From Chitinophagales bacterium (GTDB taxonomy: Bacteria; Bacteroidota; Bacteroidia; Chitinophagales; UBA10324), in contig JAIBAY010000001.1 in NCBI GenBank assembly GCA_019694975.1, positions 688,732 through 752,731 of the forward strand: a stretch of 64,000 nucleotides of DNA, written 5' to 3'. The translations under genes and the position numbers were made by a program. Positions 8,965-18,327 of the stretch are shown here, piece after piece; position 1 is the stretch's first letter; each line of letters begins with the position of its first letter. Below the pieces are notes generated by a model. It was not told the DNA's origin and ran no database searches. It worked only from the letters and a program-made list of their open reading frames with translations.

Positions 8965-11187
8965 ATGAAACAGTTTTTCATTTTATCATACTGCCTGCTT
9001 TTTCTTTTCACAATCCCTGTTGTGGCACAGACTTCGGATCCGGATACAACTCTTACAGACAGGGTTATTACGCTGGATGAAACAGTTGTATCGGCGAATA
9101 AGGTGCCGGAAGAAAAAAGAAATGTGGCGCAACAGGTTGAAGTCATCAATACAAAACAGATTCAGCAATCAAATCCTGCTACTGCATCGGAAATGCTTGC
9201 CAATACCGGACAGATAATGGTGCAAAAGTCGCAACAGGGCGGAGGAAGTCCGGTACTCCGCGGATTTGAAGCAAGCCGTGTATTGCTGGAAATAGATAAT
9301 GTGCGTCTGAACAATCTCATTTACCGTTCAGGCCACCTTCAAAACATCATCACGATGGATCCGTCTATGCTGGAGAATACCGAAATATTATTTGGACCCG
9401 CTTCGACCGTTTACGGGAGTGATGCATTGGGTGGCGTCATTCACCTGCACACCAAAGACCCAGTACTCAGTGATGAGAGCAGCAAACTGAATGTGCATGG
9501 AAATGCTTTCCTGAGGTTTGCATCTGCCAACACGGAAAAAACCGGTCACATTGATCTGAATATCGGTGGTGCCAAACTGGCTTCCATAACATCCGTCACC
9601 TATACAGACTTCGATGATCTGATACAGGGAAAAAACTTAAATAAGACAGCAGACAGCACCTGGTTAAGACCTTATTACATTGATCGGATCAATGACAAAG
9701 ACTCGCTGGTAAAAAATGACAACATCTATAAGCAGGTTTTTTCCGGATATTCTCAATATGATATCCTGGAAAAATTGTTGTTCAAACAATCAGATCATGT
9801 GCGTCATGTGCTGAACCTTCAACTATCCAATTCATCTGATATCCCGCGTTACGACAGGCTGACAGATCCGGATGGTGAAGGGCTGAGAAATGCTGAATGG
9901 TACTACGGCCCGCAGCTGCGGACACTGGCATCTTATGAGCTGCATCTTGATGACATGGGTGGCTTTTTCAATGCTTATACCGGACGCCTGAACTATCAGT
10001 ACATCACCGAAAGCCGTCATCAGCGAAGGGTGGATCGCACAGGACTGCAAAACCGCACCGAAAAAGTGGGCGTATTTGGTTTTGGAATTGATGCCAGGAA
10101 AACCACCGAGCGCAATGACCTGCGTGTTGGTTTGGAAGGTTACCTGAACTCACTCACCTCTACAGCGGAAGAGGAAGATATTGAGACCGGGGAAATTTCA
10201 TCGCTTGATACCCGTTACCCGGATGGTGATAATACGATGAACACTATCGGGCTTTATGCTACTGATACCTGGAAGATTGATGATCATTGGGTCTTAAATG
10301 GCGGGCTGCGCCTCGAATCCATCATGTTACATTCTACGTTTGTCAGCAAAGAATTTTTTGACTTTCCATTCAACGAAATCAAACAGTCACATCTCCCGCT
10401 CAGCGGTTCGCTTGGTATTATCTGGAACGGCGATACAGGATGGCGACTGGCAATGATTGGTTCATCCGGGTTTCGTGCGCCCGATGTCGACGATCTTGCC
10501 AAAGTATTTGAGAGTGCACCCGGCAGCGTGATAGTTCCCAACCCTGACCTTGAACCGGAAAAAACATACAATCTCGATTTGAATGTCTCCAAAATATTCA
10601 GCGATAAGGTGAAAGTGGAAGTAGTTGGATTTGCGACCATGTTCCGCAATGCCATTGTCACTGACAAATTCACTTACAACGGGCAGGACTCCATTATCTA
10701 TGATGGCGAACTCAGTGAAGTGCTCGCTAACCAGAATAAGCGGAAAGCATTTTTATATGGAGCGAATGCGAATCTCTTCATCGACTTTACGGACTTCCTC
10801 TCACTGGTAAGTACGATCACTTATACAAAAGGTGAGATTATTGAAGATGAAGGCAATGATCCGCTCGACCATATTCCACCCGTGATCGGCAAAACAAGTG
10901 TTATTTATCATCAGAAAGGATTCAGGGGTGAGTTGTTTGCCAACTACAATGGATGGAAGCATATTGAAGATTACAATAGCGGCGGGGAAGACAATGAGCA
11001 ATATGCCACTCCTGAAGGAATGCCTGCCTGGTGGACGCTCAACCTCAGGTTACAATATCAGCTCACCAAAAACCTGATGATTCAGGCTGCCTGTGAAAAC
11101 CTGCTGGACGCTAACTACAGGGTGTTTGCTTCCGGCATCAGTGCACCTGGAAGGAATTTTATTATTGCATTGCGGGGAAGTTTCTGA
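8965..11187 (+). CDS. TonB-dependent outer-membrane receptor
   Basis: A 740-residue receptor with a signal peptide (residues 1-21, ending VVAQ), a plug domain at about 45-165 and a 22-strand-type barrel ending in the aromatic Phe expected for Bam insertion. Plug hallmarks are visible: SPVLRGFEASRVLLEIDNVRL and the VYGSDALGGVIHLHT stretch. There is no N-terminal carboxypeptidase-like domain and no SusD partner downstream, so it is not a glycan (Sus) system. It resembles the heme/siderophore/metal (HmuR/CirA) group, but the substrate is not assignable. It imports a ligand across the outer membrane using TonB-ExbBD energy. It is preceded by a small membrane protein and followed by a strong hairpin. 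Confidence 0.9.
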   Translation: MKQFFILSYCLLFLFTIPVVAQTSDPDTTLTDRVITLDETVVSANKVPEEKRNVAQQVEVINTKQIQQSNPATASEMLANTGQIMVQKSQQGGGSPVLRGFEASRVLLEIDNVRLNNLIYRSGHLQNIITMDPSMLENTEILFGPASTVYGSDALGGVIHLHTKDPVLSDESSKLNVHGNAFLRFASANTEKTGHIDLNIGGAKLASITSVTYTDFDDLIQGKNLNKTADSTWLRPYYIDRINDKDSLVKNDNIYKQVFSGYSQYDILEKLLFKQSDHVRHVLNLQLSNSSDIPRYDRLTDPDGEGLRNAEWYYGPQLRTLASYELHLDDMGGFFNAYTGRLNYQYITESRHQRRVDRTGLQNRTEKVGVFGFGIDARKTTERNDLRVGLEGYLNSLTSTAEEEDIETGEISSLDTRYPDGDNTMNTIGLYATDTWKIDDHWVLNGGLRLESIMLHSTFVSKEFFDFPFNEIKQSHLPLSGSLGIIWNGDTGWRLAMIGSSGFRAPDVDDLAKVFESAPGSVIVPNPDLEPEKTYNLDLNVSKIFSDKVKVEVVGFATMFRNAIVTDKFTYNGQDSIIYDGELSEVLANQNKRKAFLYGANANLFIDFTDFLSLVSTITYTKGEIIEDEGNDPLDHIPPVIGKTSVIYHQKGFRGELFANYNGWKHIEDYNSGGEDNEQYATPEGMPAWWTLNLRLQYQLTKNLMIQAACENLLDANYRVFASGISAPGRNFIIALRGSF

Positions 11188-11278
11188 TGCTGCAGACAAC
11201 CTCATCATAAACTGTAACGTAATTATCTGTAAGTAGCGTACTTCATAATACTTGCCGTTGCAGCAGAAAAATGTTTGC

Positions 11279-11350
11279 CATGGCATCACCGTAATAAATG
11301 ACCGTTACAGGTCAGCCATTCCGGTGATGCCATGTCAATTTATTTTTTAT
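11279..11350 (+). terminator. Nested hairpin terminator after the TonB receptor gene
   Basis: Perfect 13-base arms CATGGCATCACCG (11279-11291) and CGGTGATGCCATG (11322-11334) enclose an inner TGACC/GGTCA hairpin (11299-11314). A T-rich run (about 11340-11348) follows. It fits an intrinsic terminator, although the two-tier fold is larger than needed. Confidence 0.65.
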
Positions 11351-11384
11351 CCTTACCGGGAATGTGGCAGAACGGAAGAAGCGC

Positions 11385-11392
11385 TAAATTTG
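11385..11392 (+). promoter_or_regulatory. -7 promoter element (TAaaTTTG) for uvrB
   Basis: An exact TAnnTTTG match 43 bases before the uvrB ATG (11436) and just after the receptor terminator. No SOS-type palindrome is visible beside it. Confidence 0.5.
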
Positions 11393-11435
11393 AGCCTTCA
11401 AAAAAATTATGAAATAGCGGTTGCTATATTGCATC

Positions 11436-13472
11436 ATGCCTTTCAAATTATCCTCGCAATACAAACCCACCGGAGATCAGCCCGAAGCCATCAGGCAACT
11501 GGCTGAAGGCGTGCGCCGTGGTGATAGTGCACAGGTCTTACTGGGTGTTACCGGCTCCGGAAAAACTTTTACCATTGCCAATCTTATACAGGAATTGCAG
11601 CGGCCAACATTGGTGCTGAGTCATAACAAAACACTGGTTGCACAGCTTTATGGCGAGTTCAGAAATTTCTTTCCTGAAAACGCAGTCGAATATTTTGTTT
11701 CCTACTACGACTACTATCAGCCCGAAGCGTATCTGCCTGTTTCCAACACATATATCGAAAAAGATCTTTCTATCAATGCAGAGGTCGAGAAACTAAGGTT
11801 ACGTGCCACGTCTTCCCTCATGAGCGGCAGAAAAGACATTATCGTTGTAGCATCGGTATCCTGTATTTATGGTATTGGTAACCCCACGGAGTACACCAAC
11901 GGCATCATACGCCTGAAGGTTGGTGAAACCCGCAGCCGTAACAGTCTGTTGTATCAGCTGGTCGACAGCCTCTATTCCCGTTCAGACGGTGAGATGAAAG
12001 GCGGAAAATTCCGCGTGACAGGTGACACCGTTGATGTCTTCCTGCCGTATGCTGATTATGCTTACCGGATCACTTTCTTTGGGGATGTCATTGAAGAAAT
12101 TGAGACGCTCGATCCCGAAACAAGCCGGAAGATTGGCAACATGGAAGATGCTGCAATTTTCCCGGCTAATATGTATATCACGCCCAAAGAACAGTTCACA
12201 CAGATCATGAATGAGATTCAGGATGACATGAATCTGCAGGTGGAATATTTCAAAGAAGCGGGAAAAGTGGTGGAAGCTACCAGGCTGAGAGAACGGGTGA
12301 CCTTTGACCTGGAGATGATGAAAGAACTGGGTTATTGTTCAGGCATTGAGAACTACTCACGTTATCTGGATCATCGTAAACCGGGCGAAAGGCCTTTTTG
12401 CCTGCTCGATTATTTTCCCAAGGATTTTCTGATGGTGATTGATGAGAGCCATGCTACCATACCACAGGTACATGGCATGTTTGGCGGTGACCGTTCGCGG
12501 AAACAAAACCTGGTAGAGTTTGGATTCCGTTTGCCTTCGGCGATGGATAACCGGCCACTCAACTTTGAAGAATTTGAAAACATGGTTGGACAGGTGATAT
12601 ATGTTAGTGCCACTCCAGGCGATTATGAACTGGAACAGTCGGAAGGCGCTGTAGTGGAACAGGTAGTGCGGCCAACCGGATTGCTGGATCCGGTGATAGA
12701 GGTACGGCCAAGTATCAACCAGGTGGATGATCTGCTGGAAATGATTGATGAACGGGTGAAGCAGGGTGACAGGATACTGGTTACTACCCTTACTAAACGC
12801 ATGGCCGAAGAGCTATCAAAATATATGACCAGGCTGAATATCCGCTGCCGTTACATTCATTCTGAGGTAGAGACGCTGGAGCGTGTGGAAATTCTGCGTG
12901 ACTTGCGGTTAGGTGTGTTTGATGTGCTGATTGGTGTTAATCTTTTACGGGAAGGCCTCGACCTGCCGGAAGTTTCATTGGTGGCCATTATGGATGCCGA
13001 TAAAGAAGGCTTTCTTCGCAATGCACGTTCACTGACACAGATTGCAGGCCGCGCCGCACGGAATGTGAACGGGCTGGTAATCATGTATGCCGACCAGGTT
13101 ACAGAATCGATGCAGAAAACCATTGATGAAACCAACCGGCGCCGTGAGAAACAGCTGAAGTATAATGAAGCCAATCATATCACACCGAAAACCATTTTAC
13201 GCACGAAGGAACAGATTCATCAGCAATCATCGGTATTGATGATACGGCCTGTGGTAGAAGGCGCTTATGTTGAACCGGAAGAGGTGTCGCTGGTTGCTGA
13301 TCCGTTGCTGGAATATATGACGCAGGCACAATTGGAGAAAGTTATTCAGCACACGAAGAAAAAAATGCAGAAATCGGCTAAAGAACTTGATTTCCTGGAG
13401 GCAGCAAGGCTCCGCGATGAAATGTTTGCCCTGGAAAAACTGCTCAGTGAAAAGTTTGACGTAAAAGCATGA
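11436..13472 (+). CDS. uvrB: Excinuclease ABC subunit B
   Basis: UvrB is the damage-verification helicase-like subunit of UvrABC nucleotide excision repair. The ATG at 11436 gives the canonical N-terminus MPFKLSSQYKPTGDQPEAI; a TTG five codons upstream is less likely. The 678-residue protein carries Walker A GVTGSGKT (37-44), the beta-hairpin region YYDYYQPEAYLP that clamps DNA, the Walker B DESH box (VIDESHATIPQ), helicase motif VI (QIAGRAARN) and a C-terminal UVR motif that contacts UvrA/UvrC. All are intact and the length is normal. It is a single gene with its own promoter; uvrA and uvrC are not in the window. Confidence 0.97.
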   Translation: MPFKLSSQYKPTGDQPEAIRQLAEGVRRGDSAQVLLGVTGSGKTFTIANLIQELQRPTLVLSHNKTLVAQLYGEFRNFFPENAVEYFVSYYDYYQPEAYLPVSNTYIEKDLSINAEVEKLRLRATSSLMSGRKDIIVVASVSCIYGIGNPTEYTNGIIRLKVGETRSRNSLLYQLVDSLYSRSDGEMKGGKFRVTGDTVDVFLPYADYAYRITFFGDVIEEIETLDPETSRKIGNMEDAAIFPANMYITPKEQFTQIMNEIQDDMNLQVEYFKEAGKVVEATRLRERVTFDLEMMKELGYCSGIENYSRYLDHRKPGERPFCLLDYFPKDFLMVIDESHATIPQVHGMFGGDRSRKQNLVEFGFRLPSAMDNRPLNFEEFENMVGQVIYVSATPGDYELEQSEGAVVEQVVRPTGLLDPVIEVRPSINQVDDLLEMIDERVKQGDRILVTTLTKRMAEELSKYMTRLNIRCRYIHSEVETLERVEILRDLRLGVFDVLIGVNLLREGLDLPEVSLVAIMDADKEGFLRNARSLTQIAGRAARNVNGLVIMYADQVTESMQKTIDETNRRREKQLKYNEANHITPKTILRTKEQIHQQSSVLMIRPVVEGAYVEPEEVSLVADPLLEYMTQAQLEKVIQHTKKKMQKSAKELDFLEAARLRDEMFALEKLLSEKFDVKA

Positions 13473-13625
13473 AGGAGATGCATACAATCAATAGGATCAT
13501 TCAGAAAGGCAAGTGATTTGCTGTATAATGCTGCTTACGCATCTGTACCGAAATCTTCTTTTTCACTCTTTAAAATATTGCGGAAATTGCAGCCTTGTAA
13601 AAAACATCACGGTATTAAAATATCA

Positions 13626-14150
13626 ATGAACATGAAATTACAACATCTCTTTTTCCTGATAGTCATGCTGCTGCCGATGACCTCCTTCGCGCAGGAACAA
13701 TTACTGGTGTATGAAGATACTGTCAATCATTTCACGATTGGTGTACCGCAAAACTGGCGTTATGGTATTCCCAAAGACAAGTCAACCAGTTTCATGGCCG
13801 CCAGGAAAGCGAAAGACAGTACAGATTTGGTGAGAGAAAATTTCTCAGTGAATGTGCTGTATAACAAACCTGCCGACCTGAATACTGCTTATCAGCAGTT
13901 TTTGAGTGCGATTCAAAGAGCGCCTGAATTTAAAATTGTGGAGCAGGGAGAGAAAGACATCAACAAGCGTCACTATAAATGGCTTATTGAAACACATAAA
14001 AATCAGCGTACCAACGAAACAGTTTATAACTACGTTTATTTCGCCAACAGCGGTAAATCTGTTCTCATCCTCACCATGGTATCCAGTGCACAATCATTTC
14101 ATAAGTACCGTGAACTGTATGACTTGGTTGCGAAAAGCCTGAAATACTAA
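13626..14150 (+). CDS. Exported protein of unknown function, possibly PsbP/DcrB-like
   Basis: A 174-residue secreted protein; the ATG at 13626 puts a clean signal peptide (hydrophobic LFFLIVMLLPM, cleavage after SFAQ) at the N-terminus. The frame is open upstream to 13518, but that would bury the signal. The mature part begins with a YEDTVNHFTIGVPQNWRYGIP segment, the kind of beta-strand opening seen in PsbP/DcrB-type (DUF1795-like) domains, and ends with a helix SFHKYRELYDLVAKSLKY. Such domains bind no known common ligand. The assignment to that fold is tentative. Confidence 0.6.
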   Translation: MNMKLQHLFFLIVMLLPMTSFAQEQLLVYEDTVNHFTIGVPQNWRYGIPKDKSTSFMAARKAKDSTDLVRENFSVNVLYNKPADLNTAYQQFLSAIQRAPEFKIVEQGEKDINKRHYKWLIETHKNQRTNETVYNYVYFANSGKSVLILTMVSSAQSFHKYRELYDLVAKSLKY

Positions 14151-14269
14151 AGATTGAATTATTTGCGGCAGCACGCTGATACGCTGCAACAGATACATGG
14201 AACGATGTTGGCTGAAAACAGGTGTGCAGGAAAAATCAAATTAACTCCGGCGCGGGAATCCGCGAAATC

Positions 14270-14794
14270 ATGAAGCACAATCCGAAATTATTAAGATCAA
14301 TAGTGATGTTGCTGATTGTAGTGGTAAACATCGGCTGCGATCAGCTTTCAAAAAATGTGGTTCGTAATAATATCAACCCTGCGGAACCAATCTATTTTCT
14401 GAATAATCATCTCGTGCTCATGAACGTAGAAAATTCAGGTGCTTTTCTGAGTCTCGGCACTTCACTTTCCGGGCCGCTGAAATGGTTAATATTATCCGTT
14501 CTTCCGGTGCTTGCATTGACGGCATCATTGCTGTACCTGCTCTTTTACCGGCAAGTTTCCGTAATATTTTCTGTTGGGCTTTGTTTTGTAATCGGCGGAG
14601 GAATAGGAAATATAGCCGACCGCATCTTGTATGGTTCTGTTACAGATTTTCTGTTTTTCCATACCGGTATATTCAGAACAGGCGTCTTCAATCTTGCTGA
14701 TATATCCATCATGCTTGGCGCTTGCCTGATGGTGATACCGTTGCTTATGCAGGAAGTAAAGAAGTTTTCCTACCGGCATGCTGATAAATCATAG
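14270..14794 (+). CDS. lspA: Lipoprotein signal peptidase (signal peptidase II)
   Basis: LspA is an inner-membrane aspartyl protease that cleaves the signal peptide of prolipoproteins after lipidation. The ATG at 14270 gives a 174-residue protein with four transmembrane segments. The family signatures are all present: CDQLSKNVV near the first helix, NVENSGAFLSLG, GGGIGNIADRI carrying one catalytic Asp, and FNLADISI carrying the second. Several lipoproteins in this window (25614, 26424, 28053) would be its substrates. It is a stand-alone gene 119 bases after the preceding one. Confidence 0.93.
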   Translation: MKHNPKLLRSIVMLLIVVVNIGCDQLSKNVVRNNINPAEPIYFLNNHLVLMNVENSGAFLSLGTSLSGPLKWLILSVLPVLALTASLLYLLFYRQVSVIFSVGLCFVIGGGIGNIADRILYGSVTDFLFFHTGIFRTGVFNLADISIMLGACLMVIPLLMQEVKKFSYRHADKS

Positions 14795-15032
14795 CCGGAA
14801 TGTTCTTATGCACTGCTGAAAAGTCTGTGATAGTGCAATTGTTCAATGTTTCTGGTTTTTATCTTGAACCAGCCTTGTGTTCTCAGCAAGAGATAAAGCG
14901 TAATCCATAAAGGAAGATTCCTTGCACAATATCATTTACTTTCCATTTGATTTACAGGCACAACCTAAACTGACAAAAGTGCGCGGCCAGCCACTCATTC
15001 AAAAACTCGATCTATGGATCGTCAAAAAGAGA

Positions 15033-15055
15033 AAGGCGGTCATAGCGACCGCCTT
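15033..15055 (-). terminator. Intrinsic terminator for the metalloprotease gene
   Basis: Perfect nine-base arms AAGGCGGTC / GACCGCCTT with a five-base loop. On the minus strand the stem is followed by a T-rich tail (TCTCTTTTTG). It sits 38 bases beyond the stop of the minus-strand metalloprotease gene. Confidence 0.8.
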
Positions 15056-15092
15056 CCGGAAAATTACTCTTTGTGTACTGCCTGCACTTTAC

Positions 15093-17369
15093 TTATTGTT
15101 TGACCACCTTCCTCATCACACTTCCCTTATCATTCACCAATTCCACAAAATAAACTCCGTCAGGTTGCTTTGATAAATCCAGCGACACTTCCTGTTGTCC
15201 TGCAGCATTTTCAACCTGTTGTTCCATTACTGTGGTGCCAACCACATTTTTCAGGCGAAGTAACGTTCCCGCTTCAGCTACTTGCAACGTGACATGCAAT
15301 ATGCCATTCGAAGGATTCGGGTACACTGTAAAACCCGGTTGGGATGCAACAGCCTGTGCTATGCCGGTGCTTGCATCAATCACAAAATTCTGATCGGAGA
15401 TATCGAAAAAAACATTTCCAGCTGATTGCACCATGATACGAGCCTTGGTGGTAAACAAGTCCTGATCATTAGGTAGGGTGATGGCTTCACTGCCATCATT
15501 TGCTGTATTGGATAACAGGGCAACCGGGTAAGTATATCCACCGTCAATTGACAAAAGGATATTCACCGAGCTGCAATTTATCGGTGCGGCATCCGTGGAA
15601 GAAACATCCCAAGTAACTGTATGCGTAGTGCCAATGCCCCAGGTATCGGTGGTGGTTGGATAGGTTACTTTAAACGGTGCACCGGTGTTGATTACAGAGA
15701 GAGTAACGGGTGTATCATCATAAGTATATCCGCCGCCATCGGGCCGGTTGTCGCGTACGATAAATCTGAATTTCATGGAGCGGGCATAGCCAGGCAAAGT
15801 TTCACCATTGGAAACTGCTCCTGTAACAATGCTTGACAGTTTCGGAAAATAACGATAGGGTACAGTGTCTGCTTTAAAGCTGCGGAATGCGGGTGCATTG
15901 CCTGTCGGTGCATTCATATTTGTAGCCGGTCCTTTGTCAATTTCCTCCCACATGTAGGAGAGTGAATCGCCATCGGCATCTGCTCCGGTACCGGTTAATT
16001 TGAAATATGTTTTATATGGGATGGAATAGTTGCTGCCTCCGTCAGCAGAGGGTGGCGTATTGCCTGTTTCCACCAATACCGGACAACCTGAACCTTCCGC
16101 TTCAAACGCATAATCACTGATCTCATCGTAGCTGCCTGTATGAAAAAACGGATCGCTGTGTGACTGCAGGTCGTTGGGTGAACAGATGCCGGCATAAGCC
16201 ATTATAGATGAACCGCTGCCCGGTTCAAAAGCTGTACCGGGTGCCCTGTTACCACCGCCACAGGCTCCTGAAGTTGAGTTGAAAGTATGGTTGCCACCAA
16301 ACTGATGGCCCATTTCATGCGCAACATAATCCACATCAAATGCATCGCCCGTCGGATTCGGCAAACCGGTGACTCCATTCGCCTTTTGGCTATTGATACA
16401 AACGACACCAAGCCCGGCGATACCACCACCGCCGGTACTGAATACATGGCCAATATCATAGTTGGCACTGCCTATAATTGAGTTAATCGTTGATTGATTC
16501 TGATCCAGCATTACATAGCCATCATTATTGGTATATGGGTCTGTTGCGTCAACGAGGTAAATCAATGTATCATTGTTTTCTATCAATTCTAGGCGGATAC
16601 CGAGTTCAGATTCATAAATACCGGTTACCCTGTTCACCGAGGTTGTCATCCCTGACAAGGCGCCGCTGACCGTGCCTCCTTTAGTGGCAGCATACTGCGC
16701 AGTGCAGGCCAGTGCCAGCCTGTAAATTCTCAGCTGATCGCCCGAACTGCGATATTGAAGCGAATTGTGCTTTTTTTCAATACCGGAATCTTCATGTGAT
16801 TCACTTTTCACTTCACAGTCAAAAGCATATTGCCGCGGAAGATCTCTTTTGTTATAGGCGATATAGTAATCAGTGCTTTCATTGCTGACGGGATCAATAA
16901 ACACATCACCACGGGGAGATAATATCATGGCATGAAACCCGAAATCAGTTACATCAATACGGATGTGGGCACGCGGATCTGAAATACCTGTTCCGGCATA
17001 CGTTTTTATTTCAGGATATTTTGCAGCCAGGGCAGGTGCCATTACCGGCGATTCAAAAATCTCAAAATCATCGATTGAACCATCCGGCATCGGCAGGCTC
17101 ATCACCAGGCTCTTAGAACGCGCTGAGGCAGAAAATTCCATAGGCGCAGACAGCAAATGGTTCCGCATCGCATTGATATCCAGCTGTAGTGTACGGTAAG
17201 CTGCCGGAGTGGAATACCTTGAGCCATACATAAACGCAACTCCGGCATTAACGTCCTGCCAGAAGGAAGCAGACTGACCATAAGAATTAAATGCGGTCAA
17301 ATTTAACAGGATGAGAAAGGTACTCAAGACACTGCGCCGGCGGAAGCCGAAAGACTGTAAAAATTTCAT
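15093..17369 (-). CDS. T9SS-exported reprolysin-like (M12B-type) zinc metalloprotease
   Basis: A 758-residue secreted protease with a signal peptide (about residues 1-33). An N-terminal prodomain-like region (35-200) precedes a metzincin catalytic domain (about 210-420). The extended zinc motif HEMGHQFGGNH (351-361) and the Met-turn SIMAYAGI downstream are intact, so it should be active. Beta-sandwich/fibronectin-like regions follow, and the C-terminus is a type A T9SS sorting domain starting VYPNPSNG and ending VMRKVVKQ. The protein should therefore be exported to the cell surface or medium through the type IX system. Many Bacteroidota carry reprolysin-like paralogues for protein degradation. 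A clear terminator lies just after the stop. Confidence 0.9.
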   Translation of the reverse strand: MKFLQSFGFRRRSVLSTFLILLNLTAFNSYGQSASFWQDVNAGVAFMYGSRYSTPAAYRTLQLDINAMRNHLLSAPMEFSASARSKSLVMSLPMPDGSIDDFEIFESPVMAPALAAKYPEIKTYAGTGISDPRAHIRIDVTDFGFHAMILSPRGDVFIDPVSNESTDYYIAYNKRDLPRQYAFDCEVKSESHEDSGIEKKHNSLQYRSSGDQLRIYRLALACTAQYAATKGGTVSGALSGMTTSVNRVTGIYESELGIRLELIENNDTLIYLVDATDPYTNNDGYVMLDQNQSTINSIIGSANYDIGHVFSTGGGGIAGLGVVCINSQKANGVTGLPNPTGDAFDVDYVAHEMGHQFGGNHTFNSTSGACGGGNRAPGTAFEPGSGSSIMAYAGICSPNDLQSHSDPFFHTGSYDEISDYAFEAEGSGCPVLVETGNTPPSADGGSNYSIPYKTYFKLTGTGADADGDSLSYMWEEIDKGPATNMNAPTGNAPAFRSFKADTVPYRYFPKLSSIVTGAVSNGETLPGYARSMKFRFIVRDNRPDGGGYTYDDTPVTLSVINTGAPFKVTYPTTTDTWGIGTTHTVTWDVSSTDAAPINCSSVNILLSIDGGYTYPVALLSNTANDGSEAITLPNDQDLFTTKARIMVQSAGNVFFDISDQNFVIDASTGIAQAVASQPGFTVYPNPSNGILHVTLQVAEAGTLLRLKNVVGTTVMEQQVENAAGQQEVSLDLSKQPDGVYFVELVNDKGSVMRKVVKQ

Positions 17370-17642
17370 GGAAGACAGAGAATTTAAAGTATGAAGGACT
17401 GAAGTTAATAATTGTTATGTTGAACTGTGTACGAAGTGATTCGCCACTCCACCAAACAACGCTAAAATTTTTAACCTGGGGATCCGGATTACTGTCAGAC
17501 TGCACGGGAAAAAGGCTGTCCGGAAAATCAGTGAAAACTCAACTGGCTGATCTGCCCTGAAAGGGTAAAAAACTGCGCGAAGGTACTTTCCGGCAGCCAC
17601 TTATGCAAATCAAAATGGTGGGGGCAGATATGTTAGATGATA

Positions 17643-18248
17643 TCAGAATTTGAGGCCAACGTTTAAAAAAGCATAGTTGCCCTTGCCGTCAAAATCGCCG
17701 GCAAACAGGTTGCCGAAACCCATTGTATAACCGGCATCAAGCGAAAAGATAAGCACGTCGAGACCGGCACCAAAAGTTCCTTCAACACGGAAGCGTGAAA
17801 AATCTTCCGGTGTCATTGAAAGACTGTTGGGCGGGATATTAAAATCATAAGACAATACAGGACCTGCAAAAGCCCTGATATTCAGTATGCTGCCAACAGC
17901 GGGCACGAGGTTAAGCCCGCCATAAAGCGGTAACTGTATCCGCTTAAATGTGACATCACCTGAAACTTCCGGTGTTGAATCCACCATCTGAAAATTGCAT
18001 TTCATCAATTGATATTGCAATCCAAATTGTCCGTAAACCAGCTTGCCTGACCGGTAAAAGATACCAGCCTGGTAACCGGAACGGGTATCAGCATTCAGTT
18101 GCGGCGAACTCATATTAATATTGCTGAAATTCGGGCCTATATAAACGCCAAGGCTGTTATTGCGTGCATTGCTTTGGCACAAGGCAGTTTTACCAGTAAT
18201 CAGTGCAGTGATAAAGAAGAAAACTATGACCTGAAGCTTCATCAGCAA
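17643..18248 (-). CDS. Small outer-membrane beta-barrel protein (porin-like)
   Basis: A 201-residue exported protein with a signal peptide (cleaved near residues 24-25, after ALCQ) and alternating-hydrophobicity strands throughout, ending in a terminal Phe. It opens with an LGVYIGPNFSNINMSS segment, typical of the PorT-like/outer-membrane-beta-barrel group found in many copies in Bacteroidota. An eight-strand barrel is likely. There are no catalytic residues to point to and the specific role is unknown. It lies between the FGE-like gene and the metalloprotease gene on the same strand, with gaps of 79 and 273 bases. Confidence 0.78.
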   Translation of the reverse strand: MLMKLQVIVFFFITALITGKTALCQSNARNNSLGVYIGPNFSNINMSSPQLNADTRSGYQAGIFYRSGKLVYGQFGLQYQLMKCNFQMVDSTPEVSGDVTFKRIQLPLYGGLNLVPAVGSILNIRAFAGPVLSYDFNIPPNSLSMTPEDFSRFRVEGTFGAGLDVLIFSLDAGYTMGFGNLFAGDFDGKGNYAFLNVGLKF

Positions 18249-18327
18249 ACCCGGATTTTCAATTAAAAGAAATGACTTTGCTTTCCTAAAATCATGCCAT
18301 CATTGTTTTACAGTCGCGGGCACAGTT

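Noticed and set aside
11436-13472. uvrB as part of the same damage regulon as dinB
   Set aside because: Its promoter region lacks the dinB palindrome and the genes are 30 kb apart; no sequence evidence links them.
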